64,000 bases of DNA from Rhynchopus sp. YZ270_cl-10 (taxonomy: Eukaryota > Euglenozoa > Diplonemea > Diplonemida > Diplonemidae), in assembly GCA_964035575.1 (NCBI GenBank), contig OZ037871.1, positions 930,001 through 994,000 on the forward strand. The letters are read 5' to 3'. Shown here piece after piece: positions 32,051-43,479 of the stretch (positions within the stretch are counted from its first letter, which is position 1; each line of letters opens with the position of its first letter). The position numbers and the translations under genes are program-made. The notes beneath the pieces were generated by a model. That model did not search any database and was not told where the DNA came from. It saw only the letters and a program-made list of their open reading frames with translations.

Positions 32051-32609
32051 TATTGTGACGTGTGTCACTGAATCACAAACACCTTAATTTTTTGTTTTTT
32101 TTTTTTGTTTTTACACATTCTTTTATTGAGATCGTCGATGGTCCCCAAACTATGCACTCCATAGATGTGTTCACACAGCTTTTTATTTTATTTTGGTGCA
32201 CAAATAGTGCGGGGAAAAAAGGCCTCGACAGTTTTATGCGGGGGAGCCCGTAAAACCCTTTTAAGAAAAGCCCAATCATTGACACAATACAACAAAAAGT
32301 GTCGTATTTACTTTACATTACCTCTCTCAGTGGGTGCTTATTCTTGTCAGCGACTTTTTTTTTTATTTAGTTTTTGCGCGCTACTTTGTGAGCGGAAAGT
32401 GTCACGTCGTTCACTCACCCGGGTGGAAGTGTGGAAGCGTCAACGCATGAAACAACTTCAAGAAGGGATGAGGGAACGACAAATAACACTTTTCCCCTCA
32501 GGAAAAAAAACGATAATATTCCAACGTTTCTCCACTCTCAAGGTGGTATATAGGGGTATTTTCTTGTCCCTCTGTGATGAAATTTGTTTTTGAAAGTTTT
32601 TTTTTTACA
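32051..32609. other. Spacer, no gene seen
   Basis: AT-rich with one moderately balanced stretch (32390-32560) that gives no recognisable product. Confidence 0.35.
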
Positions 32610-32648
32610 GGTGGCTAATCACGAGAGGCTTAGTCACCTATAAACTTG
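32610..32648 (+). repeat. Hairpin module B
   Basis: AGGTGGCTAA pairs with TTAGTCACCT (one G-U), loop TCACGAGAGGC, tag ATAAACTT. The best-paired B copy. Confidence 0.8.
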
Positions 32649-33175
32649 TGTAGAGGCTTCAATGCAACAAACGAACAACAACAAAGAGACCCAAGCAACT
32701 TTTCTCTCTTTTTTTTTTCCCTCTTACGAGCCCCCTATCGTGCTTATTTGCTACGAAGGGCCCATGGTGTGGGTGCATACTATACCAAGAGTGTGCACAC
32801 CTTTGTAATCCCAACGTTTGTTTTTACTGCATATTTTACACTGATTCAGTTGTGCGTTTTTTTCTTTTCTTTTTTTTGTGATTGCAATCCCTGTTGAGTT
32901 TCTTTAGGTTTGTTCTGCATAAAAACAAAAATTTTTTTTTTTGAGTAATTTGATACCGTGTAGACACCTCGCTTTTTCTCATGCGAGCTCGACACAGCCG
33001 TTCGTTGCCTCTCGTTTTCGTGGAATTACCGCTAGTACGTCCTACTCTCTCCACTTGTCGGGTAGGTAACGAACGGGGATCATTTGATACAGTGTAATTA
33101 GGCCTGGGAGAGATAGGTTCGAGGGGGGAGTTATTTTTGTGCTTTCCGGTTTCATGTTTGGTTTTTCTCCTCTTT
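32649..33175. other. Spacer, no gene seen
   Basis: T-rich; nothing coding. Confidence 0.35.
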
Positions 33176-33355
33176 ACATTCTTTTTGTTGCATTAAGAAA
33201 AGAATGTACATGAAATGATTTTCTCCTCTTCGATTCTCTTCAAAGGTGTCTAAGCACACACAAGGCTTAGGTTTATCCTTACAGTGTTTTTTTATTTCTT
33301 TTCCTTGCATTGTCTGTGCCACACCCGACTGTACGGTGAGGCGCTTGTACACTTC
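33176..33355 (+). repeat. Hairpin cluster I, B, A
   Basis: I at 33176-33224 (ACATTCTTTT/AAAAGAATGT perfect 10-bp stem, tag ACATGAAATGATTTTC), B at 33243-33280 (GTCTAAGC...GGCTTAGG), degenerate A at 33313-33355 (GTGCC...CGGTGAGGCG...GTACAC). Confidence 0.65.
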
Positions 33356-33666
33356 TTTTGTTTCCCTCATGAGAGCACCGTAGAAATAAAAAGCCCGTTC
33401 ATATTTTTTTTTCGAAACGGCACAGACCTCCTTTTCATTGGGATGGCATCGAGCCTCCAAATATCTATCCCGCGATAAAAAGATGCCATGTTTATCCCCC
33501 ATTGGGTTGCAACTCTTTGTTCAGGATTTTCGGATTTTCGGATTTTTGGATTTTTGGATTTGGGATTCACTTTTTTTTCCCCCGCATTTATCTTTTAAGT
33601 TTTTCTTGATCTCCCCCGCCTGTGTCCCAGAGCGTAGACTTGTTACCAACCTGACCTTCTTTTTTC

Positions 33667-33706
33667 AGTGCCTGCGTCCGCCGATGAACGGTGAGGCATT
33701 TGCACT
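33667..33706 (+). repeat. Hairpin module A without tag
   Basis: AGTGCCTGCGTCCGCCG, ATGAA loop, CGGTGAGGCATTTGCACT; the CAACTTC tag is absent and a T run follows directly. Confidence 0.7.
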
Positions 33707-34360
33707 CTTTTTTTTTATTATTTTCTTTTTGTGTGTTAGCGCAAGACACAGGAAACCATCCATCCACAGTTTTCCTTTTGTTTGTCATGCAAACAAAATA
33801 GAAAAGCAAATCTACAATGCGCCTGTGTCTTTTTTTTTCCCTTATTTTTTTGTTTGAACAAAATTCACGTCCACACCCTCTTCCCCTCTTATATTTTTTT
33901 TTTCTTGCGAGAATACGGACTGTACAACTTCTTGAAAAAAAGCAACGCGATTTTTTTTAAAAACCAAATACAAAAGATCTGTTTTCATAATGACGACGAT
34001 GAATATGAACACAACCGAAGTTGAGATTTTTGTGCAGTCTATTGTATTACCTTTTTTAGGCGGTGTAAAGCTCGTTATTTATTTTTTTGTTATGTTTGTT
34101 TGCAGGCGCCATGCGCCCAGATACCATTATTAGGCGAACACCCGTTTCTCTCGTTTGGGTCTTATAATGCTTATAATACCTACCAAATTTCACTGCAAAA
34201 GAAGACGATTTCCTATTAGTTTTTTAAGAATCTGCGAACTTTTTTTTTTTCTCTTTTTTCTTTTTGGCTTGACCCACCGGGAGTTCCTTTCCCTTCCTTT
34301 GTTGCTGCAAAATAGTAAAGACGTTGTCACGTCTACTTCGTTAGTTACAGTGAAAAAAGG
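33707..34360. other. AT-rich spacer, no gene seen
   Basis: Homopolymer runs; no gene, RNA or repeat call. Confidence 0.35.
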
Positions 34361-34491
34361 ATAGTGTAGCTACTACAACCAAGTTTTCGAAGAAGAAAAA
34401 AAACCCCCTTTTTAAAAAAAAATTGTGTCGTTCATCCGGATGGCTGGCATCGTATGTGGGTCAGAGGTGCCTGCATCAAAAACTACCATTT
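34361..34491 (+). repeat. Hairpin modules D (minimal) and L
   Basis: D at 34361-34389 is reduced to AGTGTAGCTACTACAACC with tag AAGTTTTC. L at 34431-34491 pairs GGCATC with GGTGCC around GTATGTGGGTCAG and continues TGCATCAAAAAC. Confidence 0.6.
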
Positions 34492-34778
34492 ATTTTTTTT
34501 TCAAAAAAAAAAATAGAAAAAAAAAAATTGTAGTAACAGGCTGCGTACATGTGGAGTTCCTTGCTCGCTGCTATGAAATGCGCGCGCGCCAGTGAAGACT
34601 GTTCATTTTTCATTAGGGTAAGGTACTTGATATCGTTGTTCTGTTCCAATTCTTTTATGTTCTTAACTCTTTTTTTTTTTTGTTCGTTCTTTTGTAAAAA
34701 AAATATGAAATCGTCTGAATTTGCTTCTTCATTTTCGTGCGAAATATTGTCCATTTTCTATTAGGACAAAAACAAAAA

Positions 34779-34880
34779 AGTGAAGACTGTCCAAATGCGG
34801 CTGCACTGAACCAATATTATCAAAAAAATTAGTGGAGCACACTCTAGGGTGGCTACACTAATACAACCAAGTTTTCAAAA
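34779..34880 (+). repeat. Two D modules in tandem
   Basis: D at 34779-34823 (AGTGAAGACTGTCC...GGCTGCACT, tag CCAATATTATC) and D at 34831-34880 (AGTGGAGC...GGCTACACT, tag ACAACCAAGTTTTC), separated by a short A run. Confidence 0.75.
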
Positions 34881-35270
34881 ATAAATTAAACAAAACCCGT
34901 CTGTGTACAATTGTGTACAAACATGTCTTTGACTTTGGCAATTGTCGATACTGAGAAATTGTCACAACAGAGTGTGTTGTGTGTAGCCCTCCGCTGTTTC
35001 AGGAACTTTTGTTCCTCATAAAATTACATCAAAAAAAAACCCCAAAAAATATTAGCACCGTTTTGAAATTTTTGTGTTTTTTTGAGTTTTCTTTTTGAGC
35101 ATCTGTTGCAGGTTTAGAATTTTGCCTGACTCACAAAAATTCTGGAAACGGTAACAAAAAAAAAAAAACAACTTAGCGAGACAACCTTTCGCCCGTTTTT
35201 ATCTTCTTTTTAGACATCCGGCGTTACATCAAATGATACAAACGCTGAACGTTGTAACGTTTTAACATTT

Positions 35271-35362
35271 GTTATACCAATGAAGTGTTCTCTGGGGTTC
35301 GATAACCCGCGGGGGACCTGCGTCCGCCAATGAACGGTGTGGCGTTTGCCCTTTCAACTTCT
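35271..35362 (+). repeat. Hairpin module A, extended form
   Basis: GTTATACCAATGAAG, GTTCTCT...GGGGGAC closing GGGTTCGATAACCC, then GCGTCCGCC...GGCGT, tag TTCAACTTC. Confidence 0.8.
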
Positions 35363-35477
35363 CTTTTTTTTGGCATTTGGTTTTGGCCTTTGTAATGGGG
35401 GTTTTTTGGCCAGATGTATTCCTCTTGCCTGATTATTTTTCACATTTATTTCCCTTTTCCTCTCTGCCTTCTCTGCT

Positions 35478-35511
<34 letters not shown>

Positions 35512-35697
35512 AACAAAAAATGTAAAAACCCTTCCCTCTCGCAATACGCTGCAAAAATAATGTTTTCAATTTTTTGTTTTGTTTTGTTTCTCGTGCTTTA
35601 TGTTACTTATAACCAAACAAAAAATATTTCTCGTTTTTTTCAACACATAGAGTGTTTTCTATTGTGGGAGATCCGGAGAGGAAAATAAATACCTGGA
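35363..35697. other. Spacer with long A run
   Basis: A run of about 30 at 35480-35510; no gene. Confidence 0.4.
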
Positions 35698-36922
35698 ATG
35701 GGGTGTTCCGGGGTGTGGAATTTTGGGCACGTTCACAAGTTTTCACAACTTTTCACAACTTTTCACAAGTTTTCACAACATAGTATTTGCCATTTTTATG
35801 TGAAGAGTTGTGAAAAGTTGTGAAGAGTTGTGAATTGAAATGAAAATTTGGATGAAAAAAACACAGATGTTGTGAAGAGTTGTGAACAGTTGTGAAGAGT
35901 TGTGAATTGGATTAAAAAAAAGGGGGGCTTTTTTTGCAGGACTGGTCAGGTCAAGTGTGCTGTGCACAGGGCTAGCTAGCGTGGGTCCGTGGGTCAAGTT
36001 GGCCGTACCACCCCACCCCCTGTGCGAGGAGGACGACGGAAGTCCGCGGCTAGTTCGCTTGTTGTCTTTTTTTTTCAACATGTTCGCAACTCATAAAAAA
36101 GTAGCGTACCGTGCGCCTGCGGCAGCTAAAAATTCCGAGTGGTAGCCCGCAGGTCTACCCGAAATGTTGCGCACCTTGGCTTCGCCAGAAAAGTTTTGGT
36201 GCTATTTTTGCCAGGGGTGACCTGTTTTGCTTGCTCTGAGCTGGGGTCTAAACGGGAGACTATACTAGATACGACGACACCCACTTCGAAAAGTGGGTGA
36301 TCCCTTGCTGCTGTCCCCAGTTTTTTGTCAGAGGGGAAAGAAGGTTTCAACGCTCCCAAGGCCCACCCACAAGACCTGTCAACTCCCTTGGGTCGAGAGC
36401 CTCCAGGGCCCTCCTCATAGTTTCGAGAGCTTGACGAGTGCTCCTCGTTTAGTGTTGAAGCCAAACCGGATTTTGGGGACAATTTTATCCGAAAATGGCC
36501 CCCCTATTAATGACCGGGCTCATATTTTCCAAAAATTTAAGTGGTCATAAAATTGTCCAATTTTCAACATTGACCCCACCACTGCACGGGCGGATCCCAA
36601 AAATTCAAACCGATTAAAAAGTTGAAAAAAACACCTAAAAACACGTGGTCCGAAAGGGCCCAAATTGTCGGGTCAGCCACACCGTTTTAAGCACTTTTTG
36701 CACACAGAACCGCCTGTGTTGCCAAACAACGTCCGCCAAGGTGCCCTGTACCTACCTGGGTAGGTGGGTGCCCAGGCACCACCCAGACCTCGCCACGTCA
36801 CAACTGTTCACAACTCTTCACAACTCTTCACACGCACTTTTTTGTGAAGAGTTGTGAAAAGTTGTGAAGAGTTGTGAATTGAAATGAAAATTCCCAAAAT
36901 TCCATACCCCGGAACACCCCAT
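35698..36922. mobile_element. 1.2-kb terminal-inverted-repeat element with GTTGTGAAGA repeats
   Basis: ATGGGGTGTTCCGGGGTGTG at 35698 continues GAATTTTGGG and is mirrored at 36893-36922 (one mismatch over 30 bp). Just inside both ends lie inverted blocks of the 10-mer GTTGTGAAGA (35730-35910, 36795-36880). The middle contains a family E fragment (36101-36126) and a family G core (about 36490-36600). No transposase recognised. Confidence 0.75.
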
Positions 36923-36954
36923 GGAAGAAGAAAACAAAATTAAACACTGTGTAT

Positions 36955-37001
36955 AGTGAAGCGCGATCTTCGGCCTACACTAATACACCCCAAGTTTTTT
37001 C
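36955..37001 (+). repeat. Hairpin module D
   Basis: AGTGAAGCGCGATCTTCGGC then CTACACT, tag CCCCAAGTTTTTTC. Lies just outside the preceding element. Confidence 0.6.
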
Positions 37002-37003
37002 TA

Positions 37004-37057
<54 letters not shown>

Positions 37058-37517
37058 TGTATTCTGTAACCTCTCTCTATTTTACGGCAGGTGTGACCGG
37101 TTGAGGTGATACTTCCGGACTGAGGAAGGGCATTCTTTTACTTTTTTTTCTGTGTGTTTGTTTTCTTGTTGTAGTCTTTTTTGGTGAAGGGGCTTGGCCG
37201 ACGACACTGAGAACCTCTTTGGTTCATAGCTGTTAACGACGTCTGGTCCTACCTAGCTGTACACTCTAATTCTAAAAATAAAATAAAATAAAACCAATAG
37301 GCAAAGGGGGAGGGGGGAGGCTAAAAGCCAAACAAAAGTAAAGAATGAAAGTTTTTTCTAAGTTTTTTTTTTCAGAGTAAAAAAAAAAAAGAAAGAAAAC
37401 TCATAAAAAATCACCTCCACTCCCACTGTAGGTCCACACACAGCGATCGGAACTGGGTCCATCTTAAAATTCTGAAGAGGGCTCAGTAGGGTGAATCAAA
37501 TTGGGGAGGGTAAAAAA
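37002..37517. other. T-run spacer
   Basis: Nearly pure T for about 50 bases at 37005-37058; no gene. Confidence 0.4.
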
Positions 37518-37717
37518 AGTGGAGATTGCAACAACCGAGGCAACTACACTACTCCAACAATTTGTCAAAAGAAGGAAAAAAGAATGGTTTCGGCTAATAT
37601 TGAGTACAAAACCCTCATTTATGCACCAAGGTGGGTACCTAATGCGTCGATACAACAAAAAATCAATAAAAATAGTGGAGCACACTCTAGTGGCTACACT
37701 AATACAACCAAGTTTTC
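37518..37717 (+). repeat. Two D modules 107 bp apart
   Basis: D at 37518-37566 (AGTGGAGATTGC...CTACACT, tag CAACAATTTGTC) and D at 37674-37717 (AGTGGAGCACACTCTAGTGG then CTACACT, tag CAACCAAGTTTTC). Two sub-forms of D close together, as at 47007 and 34779. Confidence 0.75.
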
Positions 37718-38343
37718 AAAAATAAAATAGACCCGTGTTGATTTTTTTGCCTCTCTATTGAAGCAAAAGTACACTAATCTAGAAAAAAAAGGGGGCACTT
37801 TTTTTACAAACCCCCCAAAAAGACCCAAAAAGAACCTATATTTTTAAAAAGGGGGGGATCGCGATATAACGCATACTTTTCCCCCCCTCGTTTGCGATAA
37901 CAGGTACAAAAAAAAAAAGTATACGTGTTATCGCAATTTATCCAAAAAAAAATAACAAAAAAAAATACACCCTTTTTAGGGTTATCCGTTCATATTTGGC
38001 GCCATCTGCATGAAGCGTTTTTAACAATTTTTTTTTCTCTGTTTTTTTTTTTTTTTTCTTGCATTTCACAACAAACCACATTATTTATTTGTTTTGTTCA
38101 AACAAATTGGATTTCTCTTTGAAGATGAACATACCAACCCACCCTCCCTTCCACTCCACTCCACCTTCCTCCCTCCTCCCCAACTCACAGAAAATAAGCT
38201 GGGTGCATCGTCGCCCACATTACCAATGTTGGTATGGTCAACGGCCTGCGGGAAAGCCGTGGGTGAACACAAGAGAACCCTGGGGGGATCTGGGTTACTG
38301 GCCACACCAAAATGGATTTCTATGGTCGGCGCTTTATATTAAA
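37718..38343. other. Spacer, no gene seen
   Basis: A/T runs; nothing recognisable. Confidence 0.35.
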
Positions 38344-38406
38344 AGATTGCAGAACTGTGGCAACACAAAAAACCCGAGGCAACTACACTACTCCAACAAT
38401 TTTTCA
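38344..38406 (+). repeat. Hairpin module D, long form
   Basis: GATTGCAGAACTGTGGCAAC and an internal second GGCAAC, then CTACACTACTCCAACAATTT. The same internal duplication occurs at 47916. Confidence 0.65.
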
Positions 38407-39280
38407 AAAAACAATCCTACGTCAATTAGTGGAGGACCAATCGAAGAAAAATAATCGCGGAGGGCGATCTGTGTCTGTACCTTCCGTACAAAAAAAGGAT
38501 TCAAATCGACATTGGGTACAGATCTTTACACCATGTAGGTATACCGTGATTGTCGATACAAAAAAAAAAAATCGTTTGTCTGTGAAATACTCCTCGTGAC
38601 CAACCAACGCGAACGGAATAGACAAACAAAAAATAAACAGACAAAAACCGCCCCAACTTTTTACTATGCCCCATCTCCCCTCTCCCCTTTTCTCGATCGT
38701 AGTTTTTCAACGTAAAAAAATATTACCACCTACACTCTGCTCTTTCCTCCCCCTTTTTTTTTTCTCGCAATGCCTTTCGGGTAGAACGGAAGGCTTTGTC
38801 GTGGTGCGTCAGTAACTTTGTTGGTCCTCCACACTCCTGTTTACCTCCTTCCCACTTTTTTTTTTTGGAAGATATCAAATTTCCCCTAGAGAGACGGAGC
38901 AAAAACAGAGGGGAATAACGGTATTTCCCCTTCTCCCAACCCAAAATAACCCCCTTTTCCCCCCGTTTTATTTCTTTTATTTTAAAATATCCCCCTTCTC
39001 CACACGGTTTGATGACAAAAAAAATGTTTTTTTTAGCTTTTGTTCCCTTTTTTCCACACTTTACAAAAAAATCAAATATAATCTTTCGAAGGATGTGTCT
39101 ATAGGTTCATCCCCTCTTTTTCTTTAACGATGTGCACCTCACCCCAACCCCACTTCGATTATTGAAAGCTCGCAACTTTTTTTTAGCGGAAGGTGGACCA
39201 AAAAAGGGCGTACCGCTCCCCGGTCTGGGCAAGCCAATATGTTTCCTTTTTTGGGGATCTTTTTTTTTTTTTGTGCTTTC
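38407..39280. other. Spacer, no gene seen
   Basis: AT-rich with C runs. No gene. Confidence 0.35.
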
Positions 39281-39335
39281 CTCCGAGACTGACATTGTAC
39301 GTGGGTCAGTTTAAGGTGTTTGCATTAAAAACATC
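39281..39335 (+). repeat. Hairpin module L
   Basis: GACATT pairs with GGTGTT through G-U pairs around GTACGTGGGTCAG, then TGCATTAAAAAC. Confidence 0.55.
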
Positions 39336-39499
39336 GATATCGTATCTCAGTGCTTCATTGTGGGAATTGCCCCAAAGGGAAAAAGCACAAAAAAAAGCAC
39401 TTTCAAAACATAAAAAAAACATTTTTAAACCTCTTGTTTAGTGGCAACGACACCTCCTCTAACCTATGCGTTATTTAGGGGGTTTTGACAAAAAAAAAT

Positions 39500-39748
39500 G
39501 AAACGGTGAGGCGTTTTTTGTTTGCACTTTTCAAACTTCTCTTTTAGGTAACTAAAACAACGATGCAGGATTATCTAATTAAACCCTTTTTTTTTTCCTT
39601 TTCTTAAAACTGAGATGTGATATGTCCACCCCCTCCCCTTTGAATTCTGAAATCTCTTTCATGGGGGTTTTTTTTTCGGAAAAAAAAATATTGCTTTTTT
39701 GTTAAGATGACTGAGCACAGTAGGCTTAGAGATCTTATCAAACTTTTC
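39500..39748 (+). repeat. Hairpin cluster A, B, B
   Basis: A truncated at its 5' side (39500-39540), degenerate B (39546-39585), then a good B at 39702-39748 (GATGACTGAGC...GGCTTAGAGATC, tag AAACTTTTC). Confidence 0.65.
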
Positions 39749-40146
39749 TTCAAAGATCTGCAGGAAAATATTCATTTCATTTTTTTCTTCTTCTTTTTCT
39801 TCTTTTTTGCAATGTAATTAATGTCCAGCGCACTCTAATTAGAGTATAATTAGAGTCTGGAATTTGGGAATTTATTCTAATCAGTGTGATGTAGGTTCAT
39901 CTTATCAACCCTTTTACCCCCACGAAAGATGTGTTGTAGTGTGTATCAGACACTGCCTCCTCCACCTCCCATTCTCTTCCCGACGACTAAACAGCTTTTG
40001 ACTTGAATTTATTTTTCTCGTTGGCATTTTTTGTGAAAGATTTCGTCACCCGTTCCCTTAGAGTGTTTCAACAAAAAGGCGTCTGTACTGTGAGCCTGAC
40101 ATCTCTTTCAAAGGTTAGTATTTATTTTTGCTTTTTATCTAACCAA
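39749..40146. other. Spacer, no gene seen
   Basis: ATTAGAGT occurs twice near 39838-39855; no gene. Confidence 0.35.
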
Positions 40147-40252
40147 CCACCTGATTTTTACCCCGCGTATAGGGCGTAAAGGCTGGGAAAAATGGGTGGG
40201 GTTTGTCCTATACGGGCCTATACGCGCCTATACGCGGGGTAAAAATCAGGTG
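40147..40252. mobile_element. Foldback MITE
   Basis: CACCTGATTTTTACCCCGCG and continuing TATAGG are exactly mirrored on the right. AACCAA flanks both sides (left copy one base off), a candidate target duplication. Confidence 0.8.
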
Positions 40253-40327
40253 AACCAATCACAAAAGGCGTTTTTTTTTGTATTTTCTTCAAAAAGAAGA
40301 TAAATATCAATTCCCTTCTTCTTCTTT

Positions 40328-40375
40328 GTGACTAAGCACCACCTTTTGCTTAGTTGTCTTGGGTCATATCAACAT
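40328..40375 (+). repeat. Hairpin module B
   Basis: GTGACTAAGC, ACCACCTTTT loop, GCTTAGTTGTC, tag ATATCAACATTTT. The loop is replaced but the stem kept. Confidence 0.65.
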
Positions 40376-40973
40376 TTTTTTTTTATTTTTTATTTTTTTG
40401 CAAAGTTTGCATCCTTTAGTTCAATGTACCCTGCTGAGGCAGGGTGACTGCTCGTCTTCTTCTACTCAAGGGTAGTCTTAGGAGGGGTGCCTTTTTTTTT
40501 TCTCTCTTTTCTTTCCAATTTTTAAAAGAAAATTAACTATCTTTTTTAAGGTCCGCAGAGACTAGAAACTGAAACCCCAAATGAGGAACGCGGGGGGATG
40601 TTTTTTGTCGTAATCAAATCTTGCTTAGAATCAAAAGATTAATATGGGTGACATAGGTTTAGAGCGAGGGAGGAGGAACGGAAAGGAAGGGAAGAGCCGG
40701 AGAGCTGAGAGCTGGCACTCTCTCTTTCCCCTAACTGAACCACCGCACCCTCCCCCCTTTTGACAATTGTCCCTTCCCCCCTCCCCTTTTGATTACGGCT
40801 TATTTAGTGTTCACGACCTGAAACAAACCCATACCTCGACTCTATCTCTCGCCTATTTTATTTTATTTTTTTCAGTGGTTTTACTTCAGGGAAATTTAAG
40901 GTTATGGGGGTTTTTACACAAAGGGATGGTCTTTCGCGATATTTTGTTCTCTTAAATCCTCTTGAATGTGTTC
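40376..40973. other. Spacer, no gene seen
   Basis: T and A runs, no gene or repeat found. Confidence 0.35.
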
Positions 40974-41014
40974 AGTGAAGATTGCCTGAATGGCATTGTA
41001 CTAAACAAATTTTC
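40974..41014 (+). repeat. Hairpin module D
   Basis: AGTGAAGATTGCCTGAATGG, then CATTGTACT, tag AACAAATTTTC. Confidence 0.6.
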
Positions 41015-42761
41015 AAAAAAAAAAGAGAGGGGGAAAAAATATTGAACATCATCTCCAAACAATCACTGAGCTCCATGGTAAGTTCCGTTGTGAATATCAT
41101 CCGTGGTACAAAAAATGTTCCCACAATGTGGTTTTGGAGAGGTGGAGCGAGAGAGACCAATTTTTTCTTGTGTTTTCCCAAAAATCTTTCGTTTTTTTTT
41201 CCTATTCTTTTTGTTTGATTACTACGTCCTTTTTTTTTGCTGCAAGAAACAAAAAGAAAAAGAAAATTTGAGGTGTGTAAGCCACCACCTGCCCTTGTGT
41301 GATTTTCACAAAGTCTATGGTAGTGTACTTGCTGCACACACCCATATTTTAGTTTTGTTTTTTAAATTTGTCAAAGTAGCAACAGCAAAGCAAAAAAGAA
41401 CGCCAAAGTTAATCTCTTGTACGCAATGCCAATAGTACCTTTTTTTCTCGATTTTTTTTTTCTTCTCCTCAACTTTTTCAGCAGTATTTCGGTCAACGCG
41501 TTTATTTTATTCCGTTTTGTTTTTCATCTTTTTGCCACAAAAAGAAAAGTTGTGTTAGTGAGGCCCGTTTTCACTTAATTTCTTTCTTTTTAAATCAATG
41601 TGATTTTCTTATTTCGTTATTTTTTTTTTTTTATCATTTCTTTTCTTTTTATTCTTTCTTTTGTCTGAAATTCACGTATTCACCGGAAAAGGGCGAACAA
41701 AAGGCTCGTTGTCAACTAGAGGTCTCTGCTTGCAGCCGTTTTGTCATTAAAAATGGTAGTGGTGACGTCAATAACAGACAACAAAACCTTTTTGCCGCCA
41801 CACACAAAACTTTCTCCGTCGTGAAAGGCAACTGGAAGAGAAAAAAAAACCCCAAAAAAAATCGTGAAGAGACGAGACGTGTGAATTATGATAGGAGAGG
41901 GAGGGGCGAGGGAGCCGTGGGGAAGAAACCCCTCAATCGTCTCGGCTCAGGTGGCAAAATAGTGTACTGGAGCGTGGTTGGCGCACGGCCTACCACCCCT
42001 GTAAATCCACCCCCATTTCCTAAACGATGAGGTGAATCAAAGCATGTTCGGGGGGGGGCCTGGGGTTCATCCCTTTTTAGGCTTTTTCCCCATTCTCTCA
42101 CCCTCCCTGGCTGCCTGCTTCCATTGCTCGGTCTCTTTAGGGTTTTTCTTGGTTTTGAATTCGCGAATTCTTCCTTTTAGTGCTTATTTTCTTTCTGTCC
42201 CTCCTGCCCAGAGTAATTTTTTGATTTGTCAGATTTACTCGGGCAGGGGGCTTTCCAACACTTTTCTTGATGATCACTTTTCTACACTCATAATCTGTTT
42301 TTTTTAAAAATTTTTTTTTTGAAAAAAGTAAACGTTTGCAAAAATTAAAATGAGGCTCGTTTAGTTAAATTTGTGCTCTCTGCACAGAAAACGTACCTCA
42401 GTATTCCCTTCATGTCAGTCGAAGCCCTAATCAGGCTTCATAAAAAAATAGTCTTTTTTTCCCTATTTTTTCTTGTCATCTCCTTTTCACGCTATCAAAT
42501 CACGCGAGTGGATGGAAGTCAGCGATCCCGTTTCGACACAAAAAATCATTGCAATCCTTTGAAACAGGGTTCTTCTCCTTCAGCATCACACAAAATCAGA
42601 ACTTTTGTCCCATTTTTTGGTCAGATCTCAAACGCCTTTCGTCTCCGTACATTTTTTGTAGTGTGTGTACACTGTGTGGGAACACTTTTATCTTTCAACA
42701 AAACTCCTTATTTATTTACCAAGCGAGACTTAGTAGCAAATTTCTCTTTTATTTTTTTTTA
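41015..42761. other. Long AT-rich spacer, no gene seen
   Basis: 1.7 kb of T/A-rich sequence with a balanced patch at 41880-42130. I found no coding pattern, foldback or module copy. Confidence 0.4.
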
Positions 42762-42850
42762 GGTCGTGGAAAACTCCATCTTTCGATTGAAAAGAAAATC
42801 TTAATCATTTTAGGTCGATGCGATGTGCACGAGAGGCACATTCTCACATT
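42762..42850 (+). repeat. Hairpin modules K then C
   Basis: K: GTGGA, AAAC, TCCATC then TTTCGATTGAAAA and TTAATCATTTTAGG. C: GATGTGC, ACGAGAG, GCACATTC then T run. Confidence 0.7.
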
Positions 42851-43288
42851 TTTTTTTTTCTCTTTTGCTTTTGCCGTTGCGGTTTTCTCAAAGGATTTTT
42901 TCTTTGGGTTAGCCAAAAAAAAAACCCCCCACGTGACTACCACCTGTGTTCTTCAGAGTGTAACCGTTTCCTGAGTGGCAGCCCCCCTCTTCTCCTCTCC
43001 CCTTTCGTTTTTATACGAAGCCTAACCTTTTGTGTGGCAACTATTTGTTCGGATTCGGTACTTTCTGTCCCCCCCTTTTTAGTGACAGAATGATACTGCC
43101 GTACCAAAAAGTTTTCCTCCATTTTCAGAGTGATGTGATGTTTAGACAAAAAAAAAAAAAAAATGTGTTCTTTTTGTCTTTTTCTTTTTTTGCAGGAAAG
43201 TTTACTCCAATACTCCTTCGTCTTCTTCCCCCTTTATCTACCCCGCACTCTATCACCGTTTGCTTACTAACCCGAAAATAAAAAAAAT
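42851..43288. other. Spacer, no gene seen
   Basis: T-rich, no gene. Confidence 0.35.
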
Positions 43289-43348
43289 AGTGTAGCATCT
43301 CATAAATTAGCTGTAAATATGCGGCTCACTGTATGGCAGCTACACCCC
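43289..43348 (+). repeat. Hairpin module D, large-loop form
   Basis: AGTGTAGC and GCTACAC enclose a 43-base loop. A-rich flank on both sides. Confidence 0.6.
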
Positions 43349-43479
43349 AAAAAATAAAATAAAATAAAAAATTTAAAAAATGGCAACCGATATCCACTGT
43401 CTTTCTTTTTCGAGAGTCAGCAGGATATTTTCTTTTTCTTACATAACATTTGATGAGAAACTAGGGGTAGGCACATTTT

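Noticed and set aside
37005-37060. Poly-T tract as retroposon tail
   Set aside because: No element body or target duplication could be matched to it; long T runs are common throughout.
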